Shown: positions 19,230-25,688 of the stretch, one piece after another
Position numbering within the stretch: position 1 is the stretch's first letter
Layout: each line of letters begins with the position of its first letter
Virus record (IMG/VR): IMGVR_UViG_3300021964_000114
Coordinates: 1 to 48,997 of that record
Reading direction: 5' to 3' (one strand)
From: a virus
Length of the DNA: 48,997 nt
Notes under the pieces: generated by a model
What the model was told of the DNA's origin: nothing
Database searches by the model: none
Seen by the model: the letters and a program-made list of their open reading frames with translations, nothing else
Translations under genes and position numbers: made by a program

Positions 19230-19544
19230 ATGGATAATATAACACAAATAATAGTTACTGTATTAACTGTAGCAGGTTCTGCCGGGATATGGAAGTTCTT
19301 AGAAGCTAGAATAAAAGCAAAGGCAGACGATAAAAAAGCAAGCTATCAAAACAACGATGGTGTGCAATATAGAGACGACTTAAAAAATAGAGTAAGAAAC
19401 TTAGAAAGTTTACTTGCCACATCTAGCGAAGAGAAAGACGAGCTTAGAGAAAATATTTTAACACTTACAGCAGAAGTAAACGCATTAAGAGTTAAAGTAG
19501 AATACCTTGAGAAAGAAAACGATAGACTTAAGACGATCAGATAA
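19230..19544 (+). CDS. Membrane-anchored coiled-coil protein
   Basis: 104 residues from ATG 19230, which sits one base after the stop of the preceding gene. The frame is open upstream to a TTG at 19197, but that would overlap the neighbour. An N-terminal hydrophobic segment (residues about 4-22) is followed by a charged linker and a long heptad-rich coiled coil (residues about 45-104). The layout resembles an inner-membrane spanin or other phage anchor protein. With the two membrane paralogs before it, a lysis role is a reasonable guess. No outer-membrane lipoprotein partner was seen. Confidence 0.7.
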   Translation: MDNITQIIVTVLTVAGSAGIWKFLEARIKAKADDKKASYQNNDGVQYRDDLKNRVRNLESLLATSSEEKDELRENILTLTAEVNALRVKVEYLEKENDRLKTIR

Positions 19545-19583
19545 ATTTTATAATTCAAGTATAATTTAGTATATTAATAGTAT

Positions 19584-19817
19584 ATGATATTCAGTAAAAT
19601 ATTAAAAGCTATTTATACCTCCAGTATAGAGGATATAGTTAATGCAATCACTAAAGCTGTTAAGGCATTTAGAGATGCTGTAGTATTTAGAGTTAAGAGA
19701 GTTAAGGAAGAAGTTGAAGATGTATCAGAAGCTTTATCCGAAGTTAAAGAGCAAATCAAAGATGTTGGTTCTGCTGTTAAAGGAGAGAAACGTAGAGGAA
19801 GACCAAAGAAAAAATAA
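19584..19817 (+). CDS. Small helical protein with AT-hook tail
   Basis: 77 residues: an amphipathic helical N-terminus (MIFSKILKAIYTSSIEDI), a heptad-rich middle (VKEEVEDVSEALSEVKEQI), and a C-terminal KRRGRPKKK. The GRP core flanked by basic residues is the AT-hook, which binds the minor groove of AT-rich DNA. The whole looks like a self-associating DNA-binding protein suited to this AT-rich genome, perhaps packaged in the virion or acting as an organiser. The function is inferred only from the motif. Confidence 0.7.
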   Translation: MIFSKILKAIYTSSIEDIVNAITKAVKAFRDAVVFRVKRVKEEVEDVSEALSEVKEQIKDVGSAVKGEKRRGRPKKK

Positions 19818-19954
19818 TGGCTAAACTAATACAATCTCTAGGACCCATAAAAAAGTCTAAAGTTAAACGACCTGGTGTTCATGCTAAGACAAAAACATCA
19901 CGTTCTAAAAATGCTACTAACTATATAAAAGCCTATAGAGGACAAGGAAGATGA
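19817..19954 (+). CDS. Small basic protein
   Basis: 45 residues, start codon overlapping the stop of the AT-hook gene (TAATG). Very basic (about 13 Lys/Arg/His) with segments GVHAKTKTSRSKN and YRGQGR. I recall similar short basic proteins ending in YRGQG(R/K) in many marine phage genomes, where they are uncharacterised. The tight overlap with both neighbours supports translation by coupling. Possibly nucleic-acid binding. Confidence 0.6.
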   Translation: MAKLIQSLGPIKKSKVKRPGVHAKTKTSRSKNATNYIKAYRGQGR

Positions 19955-20025
19955 AAAAATTAATTTGCATATTAATTAGTAAGATTACTTTTGGTAAAGT
20001 GTGTTTTGGATATTGTAAAGTATGA
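19951..20025 (+). CDS. Possible 24-residue peptide
   Basis: MKKLICILISKITFGKVCFGYCKV, starting in an ATGA overlap with the preceding gene and ending in a TGA that overlaps the next ATG. It is cysteine-containing and hydrophobic at the N-terminus. The perfect start-stop chain on both sides is the main argument. The length alone would not justify it. Confidence 0.3.
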   Translation: MKKLICILISKITFGKVCFGYCKV

Positions 20026-20180
20026 ATTGGACACTTTTATTTGCTTTACACTGGCCGCATGATAGACTTGCTTTAGGGTGGGAAATTATGAGACCTGACA
20101 AAGAATTTTCATATTATACAATTAAATTGTACTTATTAATATTAACAATAGAATTAGATACAGGAAGCAATGAATTATAA
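20022..20180 (+). CDS. Small conserved phage protein (LGWE type)
   Basis: 52 residues. A core of HDRLALGWEIMRPDKEF followed by YYTIKLYLLILTIELD resembles short proteins I recall from Bacteroidota phages, with an LGWE/PD motif followed by an amphipathic strand. It overlaps the next gene by 11 nt. Function unknown. Confidence 0.55.
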   Translation: MNWTLLFALHWPHDRLALGWEIMRPDKEFSYYTIKLYLLILTIELDTGSNEL

Positions 20181-20415
20181 AAAATACAAACACGGTGGTG
20201 GTGTTCTACCAATGGGTGGCTGCGACACAAAAGCAAAAATGTTAATGGTAGGTGGTGAAATTGATATGACACAACCTATGGTTCCACCAATGAAAAGTAA
20301 AGGTGGTAAAATGGCATATGGTGGACCTATGAAGAAGAAAGGCTACGGAGGTCCAGTAAAAAAAATGAATATGGGCGGTAGAACTAACGGATCAAGAACT
20401 TACTCAGGTAAATAA
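20170..20415 (+). CDS. Gly/Met/Lys-rich low-complexity protein
   Basis: 81 residues made largely of short GG-containing repeats such as GGKMAYGGPMKKKGYGGP and MNMGGRT, with prolines and lysines. There is no hydrophobic segment. Proteins of this GGKMxYGG style are frequent and uncharacterised in marine phages. The composition suggests a disordered, basic, possibly nucleic-acid or virion-associated protein. It starts within the preceding gene and its stop overlaps the next start (TAATG). Confidence 0.65.
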   Translation: MNYKKYKHGGGVLPMGGCDTKAKMLMVGGEIDMTQPMVPPMKSKGGKMAYGGPMKKKGYGGPVKKMNMGGRTNGSRTYSGK

Positions 20416-20873
20416 TGAGCAAAGAACGTAAGAAATTAAAAGATACTAAACTAGGACAGTTTCTAAAAAAGGCTGCTCCACATATTTTAGATGCAGCTGG
20501 AAATTTATTACCAAGTTCCGGTGTTCTAGGTATTGTAAAAAATATAATAGACGCTGATGTTAATATTTCTCCTGAAGATAAAAAAGCTGCTAATGAACAT
20601 ATAAAAAATATGTTTGCTTTAGAAGTTGAAGATCGTGACTCTGCAAGAGAGCGTGAAGTTGAAATTGCTAAAACACAAAGACAAGATTATATGATGCTTG
20701 CAACTGGTGCAACCGGTTTATTAGCTTTCATATTTATCATATATGCAATAGTCTATATACCAACTGTTAGTGACAATGATTTATTTGTTCACTTAATGGG
20801 TATGGTAGAGGGTGTTGTTATTGGAAACATATTTGCCTACTACTATGGTGGTAGCCCAAAAACTAAAAAATAA
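20415..20873 (+). CDS. Holin-like membrane protein
   Basis: 152 residues. The N-terminal half is soluble and charged, with residues about 65-95 an amphipathic helix (ALEVEDRDSAREREVEIAKT). Two hydrophobic segments follow at about 95-117 and 124-145, then a polar tail GGSPKTKK. This order (amphipathic helix, paired membrane helices, short charged tail) matches 2-3 TM phage proteins often called holins. Neighbouring membrane and spanin-like genes agree with that. No endolysin gene is visible nearby, so the lysis role remains an inference. Confidence 0.65.
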   Translation: MSKERKKLKDTKLGQFLKKAAPHILDAAGNLLPSSGVLGIVKNIIDADVNISPEDKKAANEHIKNMFALEVEDRDSAREREVEIAKTQRQDYMMLATGATGLLAFIFIIYAIVYIPTVSDNDLFVHLMGMVEGVVIGNIFAYYYGGSPKTKK

Positions 20874-20878
20874 TTATT

Positions 20879-21058
20879 ATGAAAAAGAATAACTACTATT
20901 ACAGTCCTGCTACTATTCCTGCTGCTATCAAAGCAAACAAGAATAGAAAAGATGTAAAGAAAAGATTACGATTAGCTAAGAATGGTATCTCTATACCTCA
21001 AGTATCTACAAAAGCACCTGAACCTATTCAGTCTAGTAAATTTAAAAGTGGTAAATAA
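20879..21058 (+). CDS. Small basic protein
   Basis: 59 residues, starting 5 nt after the holin-like gene. It opens MKKNNYYYSPATIPAAIKAN, then a lysine/arginine-rich stretch (KNRKDVKKRLRLAKNG), then a polar Pro/Ser tail. Unrecognised. Basic composition and cassette position suggest a nucleic-acid contact or virion component. Confidence 0.55.
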   Translation: MKKNNYYYSPATIPAAIKANKNRKDVKKRLRLAKNGISIPQVSTKAPEPIQSSKFKSGK

Positions 21059-21061
21059 GAT

Positions 21062-21409
21062 ATGGCTAATTTAACTGCTTATAAAATAACACAAGAAGGT
21101 TTAAAACCTACATTTGTTGATGCAGATGAATTTGGTGATACATTAGTTAATAAAGGTGTTGAATTCTTTTATATAAAGAATACAGGTATTTCTACTATTA
21201 CTGCTTCAGTTACTCCTGTAGTAACAACAGTTATTGATCCATTATTAGGAACTTTAGCTAAGGAAACAGCAAGTTTAGAACTAGCTCCAAATGAAGAAGG
21301 TTATCTAGGACCATTTGAAACTTACGCTTTTAATGATCCTTATGGGAAGATAACCCTAAATTATTCTAATGCTGTAGGTGTTATTCTTGTAGCTCTATAT
21401 TCAGAGTAG
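21062..21409 (+). CDS. Small beta-rich virion-associated protein (putative)
   Basis: 115 residues, beginning MANLTAYKITQEGLKPTF. It is predicted mainly beta-strand, with a GVEFFYIKNTG strand-turn and the C-terminal signature GPFETYAFNDPYGKITLNYS. I recall this pattern from small phage structural or decoration proteins near head genes. No membrane segment. It is the last gene of the rightward cassette. Its 3' end overlaps the 3' end of the leftward gene 21381-21563 by 29 nt. Confidence 0.6.
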   Translation: MANLTAYKITQEGLKPTFVDADEFGDTLVNKGVEFFYIKNTGISTITASVTPVVTTVIDPLLGTLAKETASLELAPNEEGYLGPFETYAFNDPYGKITLNYSNAVGVILVALYSE

Positions 21410-21563
21410 TATCAACCTTATTATATAGGCCATCTAGTTCTGTAGTATCAGGTTGTTCTATAATCTGATCTATTTTTTCAACACGTTTAATTAATAAATC
21501 TACTATTATTATTGACTGAACTATAATAGTGATAATACAATATATCAGTAAATACTTATTCAT
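21381..21563 (-). CDS. Small single-pass membrane protein
   Basis: 60 residues: MNKYLLIYCIITIIVQSIII (membrane segment, residues about 4-25), then a charged helix and an acidic tail. It lies tail-to-tail with the rightward gene, overlapping 29 nt, with no space for a terminator. The N-terminal part is outside the overlap and reads as a normal membrane anchor. Unrecognised. Confidence 0.5.
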   Translation of the reverse strand: MNKYLLIYCIITIIVQSIIIVDLLIKRVEKIDQIIEQPDTTELDGLYNKVDTTLNIELQE

Positions 21564-21566
21564 AAC

Positions 21567-21743
21567 TTAATTGCTTGGATGGTTGATGTGGCTTACTTTG
21601 TATGGGACATTGTCACCATTGCCATGAAAATGATGAGCTGAGCATAACATTTGGGCTGACTCAAGAACCATTTTTACAACGTGTTTGTTATACTGTAACC
21701 TAGCAGCCGTATCTGGATCTGCGTCTAAATAAAATATGTTCAT
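21567..21743 (-). pseudogene. Truncated MNIFYLD-type phage protein
   Basis: 58 residues: MNIFYLDADPDTAARL, then NKHVVKMVLESAQML and a tail ending SHINHPSN before TAA. I recall the N-terminal part of a widespread phage protein of about 150 or more residues (DxDP, then KHVVKM, ESAQML and NHPS), which normally continues after NHPS. Here a stop follows directly, and the sequence beyond encodes the unrelated membrane protein. It is either a remnant or a shortened but still translated form, since the frame is intact. Confidence 0.55.
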
Positions 21744-21750
21744 GTGTTAA

Positions 21751-21912
21751 TTATCGATTGATCTTCGTATTTATTTTGTAAAAATTTTGTTCTTTCTCAA
21801 GTAGTGATTTTTCATTCTCAAGCAGCCAGTCTACACAATAGGCCTCCCCAAAATTATCATTCTCTTTTGATGCTCTTAAGTGAGCAAATACTTCTTGCAT
21901 TGGTGTTTTCAT
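21751..21912 (-). CDS. Small hypothetical protein
   Basis: 53 residues, acidic and helical (MKTPMQEVFAHLRASKEND, C-terminal LLEKEQNFYKINTKINR). Its ATG overlaps the TGA of the preceding gene (ATGA), which supports translational coupling. Unrecognised. Part of a leftward string of very short genes. Confidence 0.5.
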   Translation of the reverse strand: MKTPMQEVFAHLRASKENDNFGEAYCVDWLLENEKSLLEKEQNFYKINTKINR

Positions 21913-22070
21913 TTCTCTTTGGTGTTAAACCATTCATCTATTGTTCCATCAGCGTACCCAACACCGTGAGCAACCTTTCTTACCAATTCCATAAACTCAT
22001 TAAAGTTAAGGTCATCGTGCTTGGTTTCAATAGAAACCTTTTCATCGTAATGTTCTACTGTTATCTTCAT
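21909..22070 (-). CDS. Small conserved phage protein (MKITVEHY type)
   Basis: 53 residues, start MKITVEHYDEKVSIETKHDD, with an N-terminal beta hairpin and a helical FNEFMELVRKV region. It resembles short 'MKITIEHYDEK' proteins I recall from several phages, all without known function. Start overlaps the stop of the upstream gene in an ATGA, and its own stop overlaps the next start the same way. Confidence 0.55.
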   Translation of the reverse strand: MKITVEHYDEKVSIETKHDDLNFNEFMELVRKVAHGVGYADGTIDEWFNTKEK

Positions 22071-22438
22071 CTCTCTTTGGTTTTAAATTTAGCATTGTAG
22101 TCTGCTTCTATTTCCTTATAGGTCATTTGTCCATTGATTTCATACGCATATTCAATCATCTGCTCTTTCTCCATTGCTTTGGCTTGTTGGAATAGCCCTT
22201 CAAATTGCATTTGTTGTTTATGGTTTAAGTGAATAGATAAGCACTCTTGTAAAAATTCTACACTACTTTGTTTATTGTTGTTCATTTCTATTTGATTGTT
22301 AAGTTCTTCATTATTTTTATCTCCAATATAAGTTGATTTAAATTCTGAACCTGAATTAATTTTATCACTTGATCCTAGATAATCTTTATAAGGCTTATTT
22401 CTATCTAGATCCCAATAATATTTATTGTGCTCTGTCAT
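22067..22438 (-). CDS. SSVEWL-like small phage protein
   Basis: 123 residues. The C-terminal half (from about residue 58: SSVEFLQECLS, then LFQQAKAMEKEQMIEYAYE) matches a pattern I recall from many Bacteroidota phages and prophages, SSVEWL followed by QAKxMEKEQI. The N-terminal half is polar and Asn-rich, probably disordered. Coupled by ATGA to the following gene. Function unknown. Confidence 0.6.
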   Translation of the reverse strand: MTEHNKYYWDLDRNKPYKDYLGSSDKINSGSEFKSTYIGDKNNEELNNQIEMNNNKQSSVEFLQECLSIHLNHKQQMQFEGLFQQAKAMEKEQMIEYAYEINGQMTYKEIEADYNAKFKTKER

Positions 22439-22482
22439 AACTTTTTATCTTTTTCATTTTATAAACTCTTTTAAACGTATAA

Positions 22483-22509
22483 AGGGTGTAGAATACAATC
22501 CCACACCCT
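22483..22509. repeat. Inverted repeat in leader
   Basis: Seven-base arms AGGGTGT / ACACCCT at 22483-22489 and 22503-22509, inside the 190-nt gene-free gap 22439-22628. It is GC-richer than its surroundings but lacks a T run, so it is more likely a leader hairpin or weak terminator than a standard terminator. Confidence 0.4.
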
Positions 22510-22540
22510 ATTACACAAAACTAAATAAACATTCACATTA

Positions 22541-22571
22541 ACAAGGGGTTGAAAGAGATAGGCTCCCTTGT
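22541..22571. repeat. Inverted repeat downstream of DUF932-like gene
   Basis: Seven-base arms ACAAGGG / CCCTTGT at 22541-22547 and 22565-22571, 58 nt past the stop of the leftward DUF932-like gene. A hairpin at this place may end that transcript. No strong T run follows. Confidence 0.4.
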
Positions 22572-22628
22572 AAACACAAATAAAACGGTTGCTAATATAT
22601 ATAATTAATTTATATTATAAAAATTTAT

Positions 22629-23462
22629 CTACTCAAAAACCATAACCATTTGATTATCAGGCATTTCTATTATGTTATTAACATTACCTTCTTGCATCTC
22701 GCTTGTTACAATTTTATTTTGGCTTAATAAATCAGCTACCATAAAATCATGAAAGTCCTGTTGACTTGATAACCACTTTCTTGGATGAGATTTTTTAAGA
22801 GCATGTGTAACATGATTATAAAAACTCCAAGCATTATCATTGTCAAATGTATAATTATAAGAAGGTTTTTTCATCTCTGCTTTGACTGTAGACAATTGAG
22901 TTGTATCAAGTATTTCTTCAGATGCATATAGTCTACCTAATAATTCACATTGTTGTTTGTGATCTAGATCTATGCTTTTAAGAGCATTTTTATCTTTTAT
23001 TATTTTTTTATAATGAGTTTCAGCATTTTTAATTTGAGCTGCTATTTGCATTCCAATATCAAAATTTGCTGATCCTGAATGTTTTCTTTTAAAATTCATC
23101 ATATCTCCAGAAACAACCCCATTAGAACATACAAATACATATGCGCCAATTGCACATTTAAATGTTGTACTTTTATCATAAGAATTTGTCCATGCGAACA
23201 TCATACCTAATTCTTCTTCATCTCTGATTATTTCATCAGTTAATGATAATGGTTTTATATGATACACACCTTGTGCAACTTTTGCATCTAGATTTGCTTT
23301 ATACTCTTCTTTTTCAATCTTAAAACCAGAAGCATATAACATTTGTTTTGTTCTGTCAATAACTTCTTTGTGTTCTACCACTGTATAAGTGTCACCATGA
23401 GTAGGTAACGGTGCATTTGTCAGATATTTTTCTGATACTGTAATTGGTTTTTTATATCCCAT
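22629..23462 (-). CDS. DUF932-like phage protein
   Basis: 277 residues. The central part (FAWTNSYDKSTTFKCAIGAY, then VFVCSNGVVSGDMMNFKRKH, residues about 88-130) fits DUF932, a phage and plasmid protein family of unknown function related to lambda-type recombination-region ORFs. The remainder is helical, and the C-terminus is acidic. The start MGYKKP follows an A/T-rich leader. Single gene between two gaps. Confidence 0.7.
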   Translation of the reverse strand: MGYKKPITVSEKYLTNAPLPTHGDTYTVVEHKEVIDRTKQMLYASGFKIEKEEYKANLDAKVAQGVYHIKPLSLTDEIIRDEEELGMMFAWTNSYDKSTTFKCAIGAYVFVCSNGVVSGDMMNFKRKHSGSANFDIGMQIAAQIKNAETHYKKIIKDKNALKSIDLDHKQQCELLGRLYASEEILDTTQLSTVKAEMKKPSYNYTFDNDNAWSFYNHVTHALKKSHPRKWLSSQQDFHDFMVADLLSQNKIVTSEMQEGNVNNIIEMPDNQMVMVFE

Positions 23463-23515
23463 AATTTTTTAAACTTATTTGGTGTAAATATAGTTAATTT
23501 AACTGAGTCAGCAAA

Positions 23516-24349
23516 TTAAAATATATATCTTATTGTATTTAAAGGAAAATACTCACTGTATATTTCTTTAAACTCATTTAGTAATCTTGTCTTATGTGCA
23601 AGAGGATACCTCATAACTCCAGATTTATTCTTTACTTCTCTTGAGTATTTCATTAACTCTTTTGCTGGTTCTTCTGCCTTAGCCATCTGATTTATATGAT
23701 TAGTTAATGCTATAACTTCACACTTGTTCGTTCCTGCTACCTGCTTCACTCCATTAAAGAGATTATAATACTCATCTTTCCAACCGGGGTAGAACACTAA
23801 AGGACTATAATTACAGTGTACTTCCCATCCTAGATCTTTCAATCTATTTATATCTTCTATTCTAGAAGAAATTTTTTGCATTTTAGGTTCTAATATATCT
23901 GAATACTTCTGAGGCATCAAGCTTACTCTTACCCTTGGTTTCTTGTTGAACTTTTTTACATCAATGGTCAACAAACTTGGATACTTAGTGGCCATTGTAC
24001 TATTCAACCTTGGGTGATCATCATATCTTTTAAGATAATCAATTAATGGTTCTGGCATATGCTTTTGCATCAGAACTAAATCTGAGTTACATGCAATATC
24101 TACCATAGTATATATAGGGTCTTGTTGATCAGGTACTTTAGTAAATCCTTTTTCCCATTCTACAACAGACTGAAATATTTCATCAACATTCTTATTAACA
24201 AAAACTCTATGTCCATTGTACCTGGACATATAACAATAAGTATCTACACAGCCACCAAAGCATCCGTAGATAATATTGGGAGCTATGCAGTTAGCACTAT
24301 TATTGTTGTCTTTTGTAACAAGAGTTTTAGTCTCTTGTATTTTTATCAC
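23516..24349 (-). CDS. Radical SAM, spore photoproduct lyase-like protein
   Basis: 277 residues. Cysteines C30, C34 and C39 lie in GCFGGCVDTYCYMSR, the expected place for the [4Fe-4S] site. Then RVFVNKNVDEIF and a C-terminal IRYIF match the spore photoproduct lyase group, which repairs thymine lesions. The spacing is C-x3-C-x4-C, not the canonical C-x3-C-x2-C. The start appears to be GTG (24349), because no ATG precedes the cluster. It overlaps the thioesterase gene by 23 nt, so the two are translationally linked. A DNA repair role is likely; the substrate is unproven. Confidence 0.7.
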   Translation of the reverse strand: MIKIQETKTLVTKDNNNSANCIAPNIIYGCFGGCVDTYCYMSRYNGHRVFVNKNVDEIFQSVVEWEKGFTKVPDQQDPIYTMVDIACNSDLVLMQKHMPEPLIDYLKRYDDHPRLNSTMATKYPSLLTIDVKKFNKKPRVRVSLMPQKYSDILEPKMQKISSRIEDINRLKDLGWEVHCNYSPLVFYPGWKDEYYNLFNGVKQVAGTNKCEVIALTNHINQMAKAEEPAKELMKYSREVKNKSGVMRYPLAHKTRLLNEFKEIYSEYFPLNTIRYIF

Positions 24350-24728
24350 TATATTTTGTTTTTACTTTTTCTGCTATAGGTATAGCATCATTATTTTCAT
24401 CTATTCTTACAAACCTTATATTAGTTGATAATACAACAGATTGTATACCTGAATAGACATTGTGAGCCCTAGCTTCTAGATAGAAAGTTATAGATGTATT
24501 ACCTACATTTACAACCTTACCATATATCTTTATAAGCTGACCTTCTTTAGCAGGTTTTTTAAAGATACATTTATCTATCATTACTGTTACCATTCGGGGT
24601 GTATCACATACTTCCATAGCATATGCTGCACCAGCGGCATCTAACCAAGCTAACAGCTTTCCTCCAAATAGATTAGCATGAAACCCTAGATCTGATTTTT
24701 TTATTGGATGTGTTGTTATTAACTCCAT
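24327..24728 (-). CDS. Acyl-CoA thioesterase, hotdog fold
   Basis: 133 residues matching YciA/BFIT-type acyl-CoA thioesterases: HPIKKSDLGFHANLFGGKLLAW with the helix AAGAAYAMEV, and D30 as the likely catalytic acid. This is followed by the strand MVTVMIDKCIFKKPAKEG and the strand ITFYLEARAH. It hydrolyses acyl-CoA to free acid and CoA. Its stop side overlaps the radical SAM gene; its start overlaps the stop of the DUF5664 gene by one base. A host-derived metabolic gene is unusual in a phage, and membrane-lipid remodelling is one possible reason. Confidence 0.85.
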   Translation of the reverse strand: MELITTHPIKKSDLGFHANLFGGKLLAWLDAAGAAYAMEVCDTPRMVTVMIDKCIFKKPAKEGQLIKIYGKVVNVGNTSITFYLEARAHNVYSGIQSVVLSTNIRFVRIDENNDAIPIAEKVKTKYSDKNTRD

Positions 24729-25012
24729 TATTTATCAGCTTCTAATTCTTTCTGTAAACATGCTAATGCTCTCCATGCTACTTTTGCTGTATGACGAATA
24801 CCATCATCATCAATTGTTCCTGCATCTATTAAATGTCTAGCTAATGCATCATAATCATCAGTTGATTTGTTACGATCCCAATGCAATGGTTTATCAGGAT
24901 GATGTTGTTCATTTCCCTTTAATGATACACGAGATATTTCTAATAAAGCATCAGGAAAATACTTTATAACGCCAGTAAATACCGGTCTCTTCTTTCTTTC
25001 TTTTGCGTCCAT
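24728..25012 (-). CDS. DUF5664-like dATP/dGTP diphosphohydrolase-type protein
   Basis: 94 residues. The pattern FPDALLEISRVSLKGNEQHH, H-W-D, DALARHLIDAGTIDDDG and HTAKVAWRALACLQ matches DUF5664 (dATP/dGTP diphosphohydrolase N-terminal family) as I recall it. Such proteins occur in phages beside nucleotide-pool genes, and this one shares the window with RNR and a MazG-like protein. Function in nucleotide metabolism is inferred from the family name, not shown by catalytic residues here. Confidence 0.7.
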   Translation of the reverse strand: MDAKERKKRPVFTGVIKYFPDALLEISRVSLKGNEQHHPDKPLHWDRNKSTDDYDALARHLIDAGTIDDDGIRHTAKVAWRALACLQKELEADK

Positions 25013-25021
25013 TTGTTTTAT

Positions 25022-25687
25022 TTAGTTATTTGCTAATAATTCTAATACTTCTATTAGAGATTCATGTCTATGATTATCCTTTAAAACAACTTTATAAACA
25101 TATTGAGAAGAAACTATTTTAGATACTTCATGTATTGCTGAATAATTTCTATCTTTTAAATCTACCTGTTGATTATCTCCACAAAACATCATCATAGAAT
25201 TTTTACCAAGTCTTCCAAGAACCATTGATAGCTGTGATCTAGTTAAGTTTTGAAACTCATCAACAATTATAATTGAGTTATCAAATGTTCTACCTCTAAA
25301 ATGAGCAAGAGAAACTAACTCAATAGATTCTTCTTTTTCCATTTTATCTAAGATAGCTGGTTTATTATATACCTTTCTCATATTAGAACGTATAGGAACC
25401 AACCACGGCTCCATCTTTTCTTTTTCTGAACCAGGTAAGAAACCATTATCTTCGGTAGAAACTGTTGGTCTAGTTATAATTATCTTATTATAGTTTCTCT
25501 TAAAGTACTGATCAAGAGCTGTTTGTACTGCAAGTAGTGTTTTACCACTACCTGCATTACCTAATATAAAATTAAAAGCATGCTTTAGCATTTCTGCTTT
25601 TGCTACTTTTTGCTCATCTGATAAAGTTATTGAAAACCTTATTGCACCTTTTGGAGATGCTTTTTCTTTGTTCTGTTTTGCTACCAT
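25022..25687 (-). CDS. phoH: PhoH-like ATPase
   Basis: 221 residues. Walker A GNAGSGKT (residues 43-50), then the PhoH signature TRPTVSTEDNGFLPGS, Walker B IIIVDEFQN and the sensor region MMFCGDNQQVD. PhoH proteins are ATPases with proposed RNA helicase activity and are common in marine phages. Located one base after the DNA polymerase gene in the leftward direction, so co-expressed with replication. Confidence 0.95.
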   Translation of the reverse strand: MVAKQNKEKASPKGAIRFSITLSDEQKVAKAEMLKHAFNFILGNAGSGKTLLAVQTALDQYFKRNYNKIIITRPTVSTEDNGFLPGSEKEKMEPWLVPIRSNMRKVYNKPAILDKMEKEESIELVSLAHFRGRTFDNSIIIVDEFQNLTRSQLSMVLGRLGKNSMMMFCGDNQQVDLKDRNYSAIHEVSKIVSSQYVYKVVLKDNHRHESLIEVLELLANN

Positions 25688-25688
25688 A

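Noticed and set aside
21804-22100. 98-codon rightward ORF
   Set aside because: It runs antisense across two small coupled genes with better protein-like sequence, and has no promoter or overlap logic.
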